This document shows, in pieces, positions 1-12,036 of a DNA stretch of 64,000 nucleotides (positions within the stretch are counted from its first letter, which is position 1; each line of letters begins with the position of its first letter). The notes beneath the pieces are model-generated. The model had not been told where the DNA came from. It saw only the letters and a program-made list of their open reading frames with translations, and ran no database searches. This DNA comes from Actinomucor elegans (lineage: Eukaryota; Mucoromycota; Mucoromycetes; Mucorales; Mucoraceae): contig JAMSLZ010000014.1 in the NCBI GenBank assembly GCA_026027325.1, positions 558,001-622,000 on the forward strand. Reading direction: 5' to 3'. The translations under genes and the position numbers were made by a program.

Positions 1-3000
1 AACAAACCACTGACAGAGGCAGGAGGATCCATTGCAAGAGATTCGGTCAAAGTAATACCAGTCTTTTCAGCAATTTGGCCCAAATCCCACATGGTCTTCT
101 TTTCAGTATGATCAGGTTGAGAAGGATAACCAGGAGCAGGACGAATACCTTGGTAACGTACAGCAAACAGATCAGCAGCAGATAAAGTTTCGTCAGAAGC
201 ATAGCCCCAATCCTTTCTACGAACTTCTTCATGAAGAGCTTCAGCAAAAGCTTCGGCCAAACGATCAGCAATAGCCTTGGCCATGATACTATTATAATCA
301 TCACCATCGGCTTCATATTGTGCTACTAGTTTGTCACAGCCAAAACCAGTACTCACAGCAAACATACCGAGATAATCTGGCACATTGGAATCTTTGGGAG
401 ATACAAAGTCAGATAAACAGTAGTAAGGCTCGTCAGTTTCCTTTTCAACTTGCTGACGAAGACCATAATAGACACCAGCAACCGTTTGACGGGTTTCGTC
501 GGTATAGATTTCAATATCATCACCAACGGAATGAGCAGGATAAAAGCCGACAATACCACGAGCAGTAAGTAGCTTTTTAGAAATGATCATATCCAGCATC
601 TCTTTAGCATCCTTGTAAAGACGTTTAGCTTCTTCGCCCACATGCTCATCATCAAAAATCTTGGGGAAACCTCTGTTGGGATAACGACCTCGAAGTTGAA
701 AGACTTGGAAGAAAGGGTTCCAATCGATGTGATCTACCAATTTTTCAAGAGGGTATTCATCATAGACCTTGGTGCCCAAGAATGTAGGTTTAGCAGGAGG
801 AGGACATTTGATCCAATCGATTTCCATCTTTTTGGCTCTGGCGTTTTCAAGCGTCAGTAAATGGCGCTCTTCTAAACCTTCATAGTATTCTTCGCGCATT
901 TCATCGTATTCATCACGGATATCTTCAGCAAACTCTTCTCTCATGTTTTCGTCTAAAAGACTAGCAACAACAGGTACACTTCGCGAAGCATCCAAGACAT
1001 AGATAGCAGGAGACGAGTACTGAGGCGCAATCTTGACAGCTGTATGCATTTTACTGGTAGTAGCACCGCCGATAAGGATAGGAATCTTTAAACCAGCCTT
1101 TTGACATTCTTTGGCTACAATAACCATTTCTTCCAATGAGGGCGTAATAAGACCAGAGAGACCAATGACATCGGCCTTTTCTTCAATGGCAGTCTTGATA
1201 ATCTTATCACAAGGAACCATGACACCCAAATCAATGACCTTGTAATTATTACAACCCAACACAACACCACAAATGTTCTTTCCAATATCGTGTACATCAC
1301 CCTTGACAGTAGCCATGACAATGGTACCATTGCCCTTGATTTCAGTTTCACCACTGATGAGCATATCAGCTTCTTTTTCAATCTTGATATATTCAACCAA
1401 GTGAGCAACAGCCTTCTTCATGACACTAAGAAACATTGTTAATAAACTGACTTTAGCTATTTGTATATCGACAGACTTACCGAGCAGAACGAATAACTTG
1501 AGGCAAGAACATCTTTCCCTTACCAAACAGATCACCAACAACGTTCATACCAGCCATCAAAGGACCTTCAATGACGTTCAATGAACGAGGATACTTTTTT
1601 TTATCCAAACGAGCTTCTTCTGTATCTTCAACAATGTACTTCATGATACCCTTCACAAGTGCATGACTGATACGTTCAGTGACAGGCCAAGCTCTCCATT
1701 CTTCCAAATCCTCATCCTTCTTTGCGTCTTTGGAGTGAGCTTTGGCATAATCTAACAATTTCTCAGTGACTTCAGAATCACGGTTCCAAACAGCGTCTTC
1801 ACAAAGCTGCAAAAGGTCCTTGGGGATATCGTCGTATACAGTCAAAAAACCAGCATTCACAATACCCATGTCCATACCAGCTCTGACAGTATGGTATAAA
1901 AAGACGGAGTGCATGGCTTCACGGACCTTGTCCATACCACGGAAAGCAAACGATAAGTTGGAGACACCACCACTGATTTTGGCACCGGGAAGCGTGGCCT
2001 TGATGCCTTTACAGGCTTCTATGAATTCAACAGCGTAGTTGTTGTGTTCCTCTAGTATGATCATGTCAGATTTTATGGCGATAGGAGAAATTCATTGATT
2101 GTAACATACCCATGCCAGTAGCGATAGTCAGAATATTGGGATCAAAAATGATATCATAAGGGTTGAAGCTTTAGAAACTGTTAGACATGATATACACGAG
2201 TAAACAAGTAAGCTACTTACCCAACCTTGTTAACCAAGATATTGTATGAACGCGTACAGATTTCAATCTTGCGATCGGCTTCAGCAGCCTGTCCAACTTC
2301 GTCAAACTGTATAAATGAAGGGTTAGTGCACAAGTTCTTTATGAGTAATAATAAACTTACAGCCATAACAACGACAGCAGCACCGAAACGCTTGATGATT
2401 TTTGCTTTCCTGATGAATTCCTCTTCACCTTCCTTCAAGGAAATAGAGTTCACAATACATTTACCCTGAGCACAACGAAGACCAGCCTCAATGACCGCAA
2501 AGTTAGAAGAATCCACCATCAAAGGTACACGAGCACAATCTGGATCAGAAGCTAACATATTTAAAAATTTGGTCATGGCAGCTTTACCATCCAATAAGCC
2601 CTCATCAAAGTTGGTATCTACCACCTGCGCACCATTCTCGACTTGAGAACGAGCAATGGCCAAAGCTTCTTCATATTCACCCTTCAAGATATGGCGACAG
2701 AATTTTCTTGAACCTGCAACATTACAACGCTCACCGACATTGACGAAACCAGTGGTTTCATCTACACGAAGTACTTCAAGACCTGAAAGTAACATGACAT
2801 CTGCTTTGCTTTCAGGCTTGGGACGAGGTTTATACTTTCGGCATACATCAGCAACGGCCTATTTGAAATTCAGTCATGAAACGTGTAACATGCAGTTGCC
2901 TTATTTTTTTTTTTTACCTTGATATGATCGGGCGTTGTACCACAACAGCCACCAACGATGGTAACAAGACCCTCTTTGGCAAAAGGCTCGACGTTTTGAG

Positions 3001-4113
3001 CCATAGCTTCAGGACTTTCATCATATTCACCCATAGCATTAGGAAGGCCCTGTAAATATAGTTTAGTTGGTCAAATCATGCAAAATAGAAGGCGTGCTTA
3101 CAGCATTGGGGTAACAAATAATATGGGTATCTGTAAAACGACTGATATTTTGAACAAAGGGTTTCATTTGCTCAGCACCCAAAGCACAATTTAAACCAAA
3201 AGCAACAGGTTTAGCGTGGTTTAAAGACGTGACAAATGCTTCGCCTGTTTGACCTGAAAGAGTACGGCCACTTTGATCTACAATTGTGCCAGAGATGAAC
3301 AGAGGTACCTTGGGTCGGCTATTTAAAACAGCATAGATCAATCAATCTGGTTTTAGGGATTTACAAAAAAAAAAAAAAAAGAGACTTACTTATCGTCTTC
3401 AAATACCATATCGATAGCGTAGAGAGCAGCTTTTGCATTCAATGTATCAAAAATAGTTTCAACCAGCAAAATATCAGAACCACCATCTAATAAACCGCGC
3501 ACTTGTTCGGCATAAGCAGTGACGAGTTCATCAAAAGTGACATTTCTGAATGCAGGATTTTCGACGGATGGAGAGATAGAACAAGTACGATTAGTTGGGC
3601 CAATAGCACCACACACAAATCGACGAATTCCGGTTTCTTTTTCTACCTAATCAATAATGGATTTGAGTTATAATTACGCGTATATTTGCATTATAAAAAT
3701 CATTTACATCAATACAGGCTCTTTTAGCCAATGCAGCGCCCTCTTTGTTGAGACGGTAAGCGTAATTCTCCAGACCATAATCCAATTGAGCAATTGAGGT
3801 AGAACTGAAAGTGTTGGTCTCTACCATATCAGCACCGGCTTCCAGATATTGACGGTGGATAGTATATATAGCATCGGGTTTAGTCAAGGTCAATAGATCG
3901 TTATTGCCTCTTAAATCCTTGGCCCAAGTCAGGAATTCTTGACCTATATACATCATATGAGTTATATAATATACGCCCAGTAGTTCATTTTTTAATACCT
4001 CTAAAGTCTGACTCTTGAAGTTTCAAACGTTGAACCATGGTACCCATAGCACCGTCAAGGAACATGATTCTTTCCTTTAAAGTCTTTTCAAGATATTCAA
4101 ATGTATCTAACAT
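1..4113 (-). CDS. metH: Cobalamin-dependent methionine synthase (5-methyltetrahydrofolate-homocysteine methyltransferase), C-terminal end cut by window
   Basis: Transfers a methyl group from 5-methyl-THF to homocysteine through enzyme-bound cobalamin. Exons in transcription order: 4113-3999, 3943-3708, 3646-3390, 3318-3102, 3049-2918, 2858-2361, 2306-2221, 2168-2110, 2051-1481, 1425-<1; all junctions stay in frame and give about 1198 residues, close to the 1227 of E. coli MetH, so only some tens of residues are missing at the left. All four modules are visible: homocysteine domain ([11 protein letters not shown] near the start; zinc cysteines in NCALGA and GGCCGTT), pterin domain ([32 protein letters not shown]), cobalamin domain (GDVHDIGKN with the axial His), and reactivation domain ([18 protein letters not shown]). 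Start chosen at the ATG giving [10 protein letters not shown]. Introns 52-71 nt. Most Dikarya use the B12-free MetE, so this enzyme points to an early-diverging lineage. Identification is very secure. Confidence 0.96.
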
Positions 4114-6286
4114 ACCAAATGTGAGTTACTTGTCTGCTAATAATATGTTACAGTTGTTGCTGATTACCCATTTCGAACTATACACAACTGTTCAGAATAA
4201 AAGAACAAAAGCAAAAATAAGACGCCATCAATCTGTAAAACTGATGGAGCTGAGATGGAAAAAAAGTAGATTGATGCATTCTATTTGTCAAATCCTTCAA
4301 ATCTGAAGTTCCCTCACGTGAATTGAGTGGCTCCTTGTTAGGTCCATAATTCGGAAACTATAGCAGAGTTCTTATAACAGTAAAGAACTCATATAGTCGG
4401 CGGTTGCAATTGGTTTATATTGATATCCTGATAATTCTCAAGTCAAATACAAATTCCCCATATTGTTTGGTATAGTTACATTTCAACGTGGCAGTACCGC
4501 CACGAATCAATTGGTTTGAACGCATAATACGGACCCTGAAGAATCTATAGGAGGTGCCCCACAAATGATTTTTTGGTATCAACGGGTGCAACACGAGATG
4601 AGTTTAATCCAATGAATAGCACTAAAAATTTACTGGGTGTAACATTCAGTGATGTCGATACCCTTCACAGAAGAAATAATACCTAGTAATATTAAGATAG
4701 TGTTGATGACAGTCATGACCTCAAGAGTCTCACAGTACAATTGCTTTTACTTTAATAGTGTATATAGGGCTTTAGAACCCTCGATTGATTCGATTAATAT
4801 CGCTTCTGATTAAAGACATGTTTAGGTAGAACGAATTCAGTTGCTTAATAAAATCCTTATTTCATCTAATCATAATGAAGTATATTTGTTCCTGTCCCCA
4901 TAAAGCCGATGCTGTATATTTGACTTTAAAAACGATATCAGTTCAACGATAATTCAAGTGTATATGCTTCTATCTACCATTCTTCTCTCTGACTTGCAGA
5001 TTCTAACCCTTAGTCTGGTGTGGGTTATTCCTGGTCGAATCACTAATTAGGTTATTAAGTACTTTAACATTTAAGGAGCATTCCCAATAATCGAGTTTCA
5101 AGTCTCGTCTCATACCTAGTATAGTATTTAGCTACTTTCTCTCATTTTTTATATATTTTCTTTTTTCAAATTTCTAAAAAAGAAGCTTATCTCCAATTGA
5201 TTTGGTTTATAATTCGCTCAAATAGAGTATTCTTTTGAGTGGTCCTCAAGACTTTTGTAGCTAATCTAACAACAAAACATAAAGACCGTTTAAATCGAAA
5301 AACTTTATAACAGTATACATATACATTTTGCCGTAACTTTGCATCAAGTAGCTAACTAATATCAGTTTCTTCGATTAATTAGCGGTGAAAGATTTCCGAA
5401 TAAAAGTGCGCGTTATGCGTTCTTTGACAAGTCAGTCCTTCCCGTCGTAATCTTTCCTGTACTCGTTATCATACTTTGAGGATGCTAAGTAAAACCAAAG
5501 TTTGTCCTATATAATATATATATCCGTAATATTTCAATTAACTAATGGTTATTATAGAAGTAATGCTTCGTTCTGAATACGTTTCACTTCACAGATGCTA
5601 CATGAAAAATGCAGGGAAGTTAATAATAACCTAATGTCAGAAAAATTTCAAGACGACATTTTCAATCTTTCTACATTTTTTATGTCAGTTTATTGTAGTA
5701 TCTGAGAAATGAAGCATTACTTCTACAAGAATAATTATTTGACTAAAGTACTACAAGTATTTTTTTTTTTTTTACTGATTGTTTGCAAAAGACATTCTTA
5801 GTGATCGATAGATCTTTCAACCGATTCTAGTTAATGGTCGCATCTATTGACTAGTAAGTGCTTAAAATGGCCTATAGATTTTATTGAAACTTGTGATGTT
5901 TTCATTCTAGAGAGGGTTTTATATTAATGAGAAAATAGTATGCTTTTTCTTAAGAAAGTGGAAATAAGCCTGTATATTCTGCTCATCAATTCTTGTATTA
6001 CACATTAGCGCAAGATAAGAATTAGAGATACGTATATCATAGTATCACAAGCGCTGTTCGTTCATACTCTTAGTCTATAATATGCAGTTTAGATAGAAAG
6101 AGTCAAATCGGGAGACTATATATGCTCATGTCCGTATGATAGAGGACTGTCCTCCTTGGTGCATTACACAAGGCAGTGCTCCGGCGCTTGAAATGCGTAA
6201 AACTTTATTCTTGTGAAAAGTTAAAAGTAATAAACAGTCTGTAAACCGCATTATTCTTCTTTTTCTTTATTTCCACAATACTTATT
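4114..6286. other. AT-rich divergent spacer between metH and cytidine deaminase
   Basis: This 2.2 kb stretch holds no convincing gene on either strand; its ORFs are short and match nothing recognised. It must carry the promoters of both divergent neighbours. It contains one MITE-like inverted-repeat element (5557-5723, listed separately) and a T-run at 5760-5773. Confidence 0.7.
5557..5723. mobile_element. MITE-like element, 13-bp perfect terminal inverted repeats, TA flanks
   Basis: A 167-bp segment begins GAAGTAATGCTTC (5557-5569) and ends GAAGCATTACTTC (5711-5723), an exact inverted repeat. Both ends are flanked directly by TA (5555-5556 and 5724-5725), the target duplication typical of Tc1/mariner-type insertions. 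No coding capacity. The size and structure fit a non-autonomous miniature inverted-repeat element. No second copy was recognised in the window, so mobility is inferred. Confidence 0.5.
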
Positions 6287-7002
6287 ATGGCTACCAGTAT
6301 TACCAAAGAAGAACAAGAAAAGCTCTTTCAATTAGCTTTAGAAGGTAGGAGCACTGTTTTAGTATTGAGGAAGCAGTAGCTGACTTGCTTATAGCTAAGG
6401 AAGCTTCATATTCGCCTTATTCCAAGTTCAGAGTTGGAGCTGCTTTGTTAACAGAGGATGGTACATTTTTTAAAGGTAAAGGTGTAGCAAGTACACTTGT
6501 GTATGTATCCTTTTCTCATATAGGGTCTTTTAGGCTGTAACGTCGAGAATGCATCTTATGGTAACATGAAAAATAAACTCACACGAGAAGTATGTTATTT
6601 ATATTTCTTTTATATAAGGCGCTGCTATCTGTGCAGAAAGAACTGCCTATGTAAAAGCAGTGGTAAGAAGCAATCCTCTATTTGGATTTATTACGAGCTA
6701 ATACAGTATGTGTATCAGAGTGAAGGGCATCGTAAGTTCAGAGCTTTAGCTGTATCTACAGATCAGCAGGAATTTGTATCGCCTTGTGGTATTTGCAGGT
6801 AAGATAGACAAAAAGTAATAACAGTAATAATAGACGCATTTTTACTTATTACTACTGCGGTAGACAATTCATTTCAGAATTTGGTTCACCCGAAATGCCG
6901 ATTTACTTTATGAATACAAAGGGTGAACATGAAGAACATCATTTAGGCAAATTATTGCCATTTTCGTTTGCTTTAGAACAAGGTCAAAAGTATCTTATTT
7001 AA
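6287..7002 (+). CDS. Cytidine deaminase
   Basis: Hydrolyses cytidine and deoxycytidine to uridine and deoxyuridine in pyrimidine salvage. Exons: 6287-6344, 6374 (or 6377)-6475, 6534-6560, 6619-6662, 6719-6798, 6864-7002, giving 149 residues with the first acceptor or 148 with the second, close to human CDA (146). Landmarks: SPYSKFRVGAAL, FKGCNVENASYG, the catalytic CAERTA (zinc Cys and Glu) and PCGICRQF (two zinc Cys). The protein begins MATSITKEEQEKLFQLALE. The first intron is odd: both in-frame acceptors give an intron of only 29 or 32 nt, far below the 45-75 nt seen elsewhere here. Its stop lies 7 bp from the stop of the opposite-strand J-protein gene, so the two 3' UTRs must overlap. Identity is secure; only the exon 1/2 junction is uncertain. 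Confidence 0.93.
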
Positions 7003-7009
7003 ACTATCA

Positions 7010-7831
7010 TTATTTCATAATGCCAGAAGCTCCAGCCGCAACAAATCTTGTGAATAAATGAGTCAATATATCTCTTCTTTGCTCCAAATTCAATTTTTGA
7101 AATGCTGTATAAACAGAGACACCTAGAGAAAGGACGCATATTAGAAAGTGCTTTATTCACCATCAGATAGGGATTACCTTTGTGATCTCTTACTTGACCT
7201 AATGTCTTGCCTGCTAGTGCGCCCTAATACGAAAAGTCACTATACAAACTACTATACAAACAGATTAACCAACCAAGTTAACTTACTGCTGCTGCTCCGG
7301 GCACATTGCCAACGATAAATCCTAATACAGCACCCGAACAAGCGCCAACAATTCTCCAAATATGCGAAGGATGTTCAACTGTAGTGTCTATAGTTGGTAA
7401 ATCACGAAAATTAGCTTACTCTAATATACGTTTACCTTCAGGCTTTAGCAACTCTTCAAAGATGTTACCAAATATTTGATTGGCTTGTGCCGTTGAAGCA
7501 TTAGGCATAGCAGAACTGGATGACGTAAAACGAGTTCGATTTTTGGCCCGAGACTTGTCATAAGAATCTCGACGTGAGCGATCGCCAAGAATGTAATAGG
7601 CATCGGCAACTAACTGGAACTTCCTAGTAGCTTCTTCACGTTGTGCTTGAGTAGCTGTACTAGGAAGTCGATCAGGGTGACTTATCAGTGCTTGTTTCTT
7701 GTAAGCTATAATATACAAAAGTTTAGAAATGCTTGGCAAGAAGATATCAAAACGTTACCTTCGCGAATTTCATCATGGGTAGCAGTAGCTGGTATTTCAA
7801 GGATGGCGTAATAATCTGGTATATTTGACAT
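7010..7831 (-). CDS. J-domain (DnaJ) protein with C-terminal glycine-zipper-like segment
   Basis: A 200-residue Hsp40-class protein that should stimulate an Hsp70 partner. Exons: 7831-7759, 7705-7436, 7387-7287, 7223-7178, 7122-7010. An N-terminal J domain occupies about residues 4-75, with DYYAILEIPATATHDEIREA and the HPD motif in ISHPDRLPS. After a Ser/Asn/Ala-rich linker the C-terminal half has closely spaced small residues (IVGACSGAVLGFIVGNVPG followed by AAAGALAGKTLG), a glycine-zipper pattern seen in some membrane-associating proteins. There is no Cys-rich zinc domain, so it is a class C J-protein. No clear targeting sequence. It lies tail to tail with the cytidine deaminase gene (7 bp between stops) and 271 bp downstream of DDB1 on the same strand. 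The J domain is certain; client, compartment and ortholog are not. Confidence 0.88.
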
Positions 7832-8102
7832 GATCTGTTAACTTTATATAAACGATAAAAAAGAAAGAAAAAGAAATCACATCAATTATCCTTATATATG
7901 CCTGGTGATCTCCCGTTCCGGCATTGTTTGTTTCAAAGGTTAGATCGAACTGATTGGGCAAAATCACGCTTAAGCTACTATATTCTATTTCAGGTCAGGT
8001 AGCCCTGAATTCATTACAATGAAAAGTAATAGCAGTATTATTATTATTAATATTATTGTTATATCATTAGCAGTATGTACAGTATATATAAGATGCAGAA
8101 GT

Positions 8103-11100
8103 CTAAGGATGCGCACTCATCAGTTCTTCTACCACTTTACAAAGATCCTCCACTGATTTATCTAACTTTCGGCCTCCATGAAGCCCATCTACCACGCCTT
8201 GCATTTGCTGAGGTGTTAGATCCAAGAAGCTCTCTATCAAATCACCGTCGATAAAGTTGACTGCTTCATCCTTTCTATCCATAATCGAGACGCTTCTCCA
8301 GCTACAATGGCACAAGTATTAGTAAACACAAGAACGAGTCCATAAAAATGACTTACTCGATATGACTCAGGTCACCAATGCTCTTAACTACTTTGGTCAT
8401 GTTGTATTGCATTTGATCCAACAATTTGAATCTATCCACGGATAAATCTGCTATTAAACCAATTGCACCACTTGCAGTCGCGAAAATCAATGTAGGTGCT
8501 TCAGGTTTACGATCAGGATCAGCGTTATTCATACCCAAAGAGCCTGTGCAACAAATAGTATTAGTCACTGTGGAGTTTCTTTACATTTGTCATTTTACCA
8601 AATCTAAACTTGCGTACAGTATCCCCCAAATGCCACATACTGACAGTTTCCAAGATAGGTTCATCATTAGCGCCTTCGTCTTGACATTTCTCTACTACAA
8701 ACAGATGGCCGTCTCTTTCTGCTGCAATGTAGAGGTTGTCATCTGCTGCCTCAATGGCTAAAATTTCTTTTAATTTTTCATGAGCAGCCACTTCTGTTAA
8801 TGTTTCTGATTTGGCATCATAACGCAATGCAACTATAGAGTAAGCCATGTCCCCTGTGATGATATAGTCGTTATGAGTCGTGATGCATTCAGTAATAGAG
8901 GGCAATCGTTTTGAGCAGGTGGATACAAGTTGCTTGCCATTGCCTCCATTTTCCCATTTGTATACATGAATCTAAACCTGACTAAGTAATCATATATTGT
9001 AAACATCTCTAGGTACTTTACCATGCCTCTAACACTTGCAAGTAATCTTCCTTGAAATGACCTTAGACAATCAACCATGCCTTCTGTTTTAATTTGATTG
9101 ACTAAGCTTAGTTTTCGCTGGGAGTTAACTTGCAGTACTAGAATGCGGCCAATACTATTGTTTTCGTATTCATCTGTTTCTTTGCCTGTAGCTAATATAT
9201 AGTATTCATTGCTGTCATCTTCAAATTGCATGGATGTTGCTGCAAGTGGTCTCTCGAACTGTTTAAAATAGATTCGATCAAGTACTAAAAACATATATGT
9301 ATGTGAGTTTGATTGATCTACTTTGTAGTATTTTTTTTTTTTTTTTTTTGTTATACCATCAAAAGATTGATCGTCAAGCACTTCAAACCCTCCAGTAGTT
9401 GAGCTAGCAGAGTAGGGTTCTGATGTGATCCTCTCTGTTACAACGCCAAAGGATCTGGAAGTTTCTTGATAAGTCACGCGTCTAGGTGTATCAATTGTAG
9501 GTATCTTTGTGATATGCAACTTTTGAATCTCTTCCATTTGTCCTATCACCAAGCCGTCTCTGGTCGTTAATGCTACAGCGTCGGGGAATGAAACGCTATT
9601 GAATGAAGTACCACACCTTACTTCTTTCAAGTTGACGTTTGAGTAGATCAGCTTTTTGTTGCGACTATGAATGACACTGGGTTTATCGGAAGCAGCAAAG
9701 ACATGAGTGGTTCCATTGGATGTAAATGTACTGAGATGAATAGGCAGTTTGCCCAGAAAAGACCTTTTCTTATCAAACAGCTTGCCTTGTCGTGTATCTA
9801 GTTTAAAGTTATAGAACTGACCATCACCCAACGCCACCAGCAAATAACAAATATTTTCAAATTTGGCCATCAAAATAGACCGAGGCATTACCGTACCAGC
9901 TAATTTCTCCTCGGTAATGAATTCCAGAGAAGGCAGAGCCAACAAACACACGCCTACATTTCTCCATAAACCGACGGCCACTACATTTGACCTCAGAATA
10001 TTATCTGCATCAATTGGACTAATATCAATACACGAAATCTCGTTTTGCAGTTGTGTAGTTCTAATAGCTCCTAGTCAGTTTCCAGTTCATTGCATTTAAG
10101 TAGTTATATATTACCCAATCAAGTCTAGTTTTCCTTGTTTGATTTCAAGCGCAATGAGTCTACCATACCCGATGGATACAACACATTGAGAAGGATTCAC
10201 GCTTGCTACTGTGATCTGTGATTGATCCTCAGGCATCCATTCATCCAATAGCACACCATCACTGTTTGCCTCCATCAATCTAACACTCCTATCCGTAACT
10301 TGAATCACCATATCATCCATGACATTAACAGCAGCCAACGTTCTTGCGTACAACTCAATACCCGAATGAGAGGCTAATTGCGTCATGGCATTGCCACGCA
10401 GGGCTAATACCCGCGTTTGGTTGACAAACGAAATCACCAACATATCATCATGTTTTTCGTAAAAAGAAGGACGTAAAGCCCACACGCCTTTCACACCGCT
10501 AATCTCAATCGCTGCCAACTCATTCAGCCCCACACCGTTGCGAATGATGCGCAATGAGCTGTCTTTGGCTACACCTGAGCAAGTAATCAACTGTGTTTGT
10601 CCTTGTTTATCGAGATCCGCTACGCAAAAGTCGGTGATGGGACCCAAGTTGGAGAACTCATCAATCACATCGAGAATCTCACCATTTTCTGCTGTACTGG
10701 TGTCGGTACGTTGTACATGAACAAGTTGAGAATCGCCTACAGTTGAACCCACAAACACAACATCGTTATCTAGATATACGAGGCAAGAAGGCGTTGAAAT
10801 CTAAAGGGATAGCTGTTAATGTTATTGCGGTTTTTTTTTTCTTTTAGAGAAGCTTACACTGCCTAATCCGATGAAACAGAGTGAATTGACACGATTGTTC
10901 TCAATTCCCAGAGTTAGTAGATGAAGCATGCCTTCTGCATCACCTAATAAGATACGAGAACCATCCATGTTCATGATAGAGTAGCTATTGATAGTGGAAG
11001 GTCGAATACCAATAGCAATTGGGGGTTGGTTTGGTTTTAGGTATCGAATGAATTTGCCAGCAATTAAAACGACACCACCTACAGCAGCAGGCATTGAGAT

Positions 11101-12036
11101 CAACATGTTTGCATCTGGCTCAAAATGATCCATGACAATATCTCCAGGAACCAACTGACGGTTTTTGATATCAATTGTAAACGTTTGAAGGTAACGTCGG
11201 CCTAACGAATCATCATACAGCACCAACAAAGTAGGCTCTGTTAACGCGTCTTGTAAAAAAGCCAAAGAGACTACTTGTTTGTCATATAAACTACAAGATA
11301 AATTGGTCCAGTGAAACGTTTTGAAGGTGTTACAGGTTGCTTACCTGATATTGATATAATCTTGTGGATGTTGAAATACATAATCTTGTGTCTGGCGTCT
11401 TCTACCATCTTTGCTTCTTAAGGATATCTTTCGCAAAGGCTGTGGCGCTGTGAAATCTTTGGTCTTATGCATATCTGGCATAATGATGGTCACGGTGGAC
11501 TCGTACAAGGTTGTAGCAAAGTATCTGTTGGATGGATCAATAGCCAGCTTTGAATCAAGCGTTTCATTACGAGGTTGGCCTGGAAATCCAATCTCTCCAC
11601 TTGATTCTGTAATGATTTGTTGAGATGCGTCATAAGAAAGTACACAATACTTGCGCCTAGAAGTGATCAGGAAGAGTAGAGCTTTGTTTCGATCCTTTTG
11701 TTTCGAGAAAAAGACGCGTTAATATGGCACACCAGTGGTTTGAATCGTTGGCTTACTTTAGGCGTATATAGTCTCAGGGCAATAATAGTACCATAGACAC
11801 TGAATTCGATAGTAGACTTTAAACCATCTGGTGTGAGTGTATAGACCTCAATACGAGTGCCTTTACTATAGAAAATAAACTTTTTTTTTAGTTCTCCATG
11901 AACTTTGGATCGTGTATAACAAAGTTACTTGCCCTAGAACCAAGTTTGTCTCATAAGGGGAAGTGAAAGAGCCTTTCACTGCAAATTGTGTAGCTGTTGG
12001 TTTTTGGGCTGTAACGACATATTTATGATAAGTCAT
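8103..12036 (-). CDS. ddb1: DNA damage-binding protein 1 (DDB1), CUL4 ubiquitin-ligase adaptor
   Basis: Triple beta-propeller scaffold that links DCAF substrate receptors to the CUL4 ligase for DNA repair and cell-cycle control in the nucleus. Ten exons: 12036-11933, 11865-11757, 11694-11345, 11290-10858, 10800-10115, 10060-9357, 9284-9022, 8971-8599, 8543-8357, 8301-8103; total 1135 residues (human 1140). Recognisable blocks: YHKYVVTAQKPTA at the N-terminus, FVGSTVGDSQLV, FSNLGPITDFCVADLDKQGQ, TCSGVAKDSSLRIIRNGVG, and the C-terminal FIDGDLIESFLDLTP and VEDLCKVVEELM. Intron 1 (11866-11932) has a GC donor (GG|GCAAGT). Intron 6 (9285-9356) contains a 19-nt T-run on the + strand; reading through it would create a false oligo-lysine segment. 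The related CPSF160 and SF3b3 families were considered, but the N-terminal and C-terminal blocks match DDB1 specifically. Confidence 0.96.

Noticed and set aside
8833..9981. A 382-codon uninterrupted ORF on the minus strand inside DDB1
   Set aside because: It reads through two introns (9285-9356 and 8972-9021); DDB1 homology continues only after splicing, and the oligo-Lys stretch comes from the intronic T-run.
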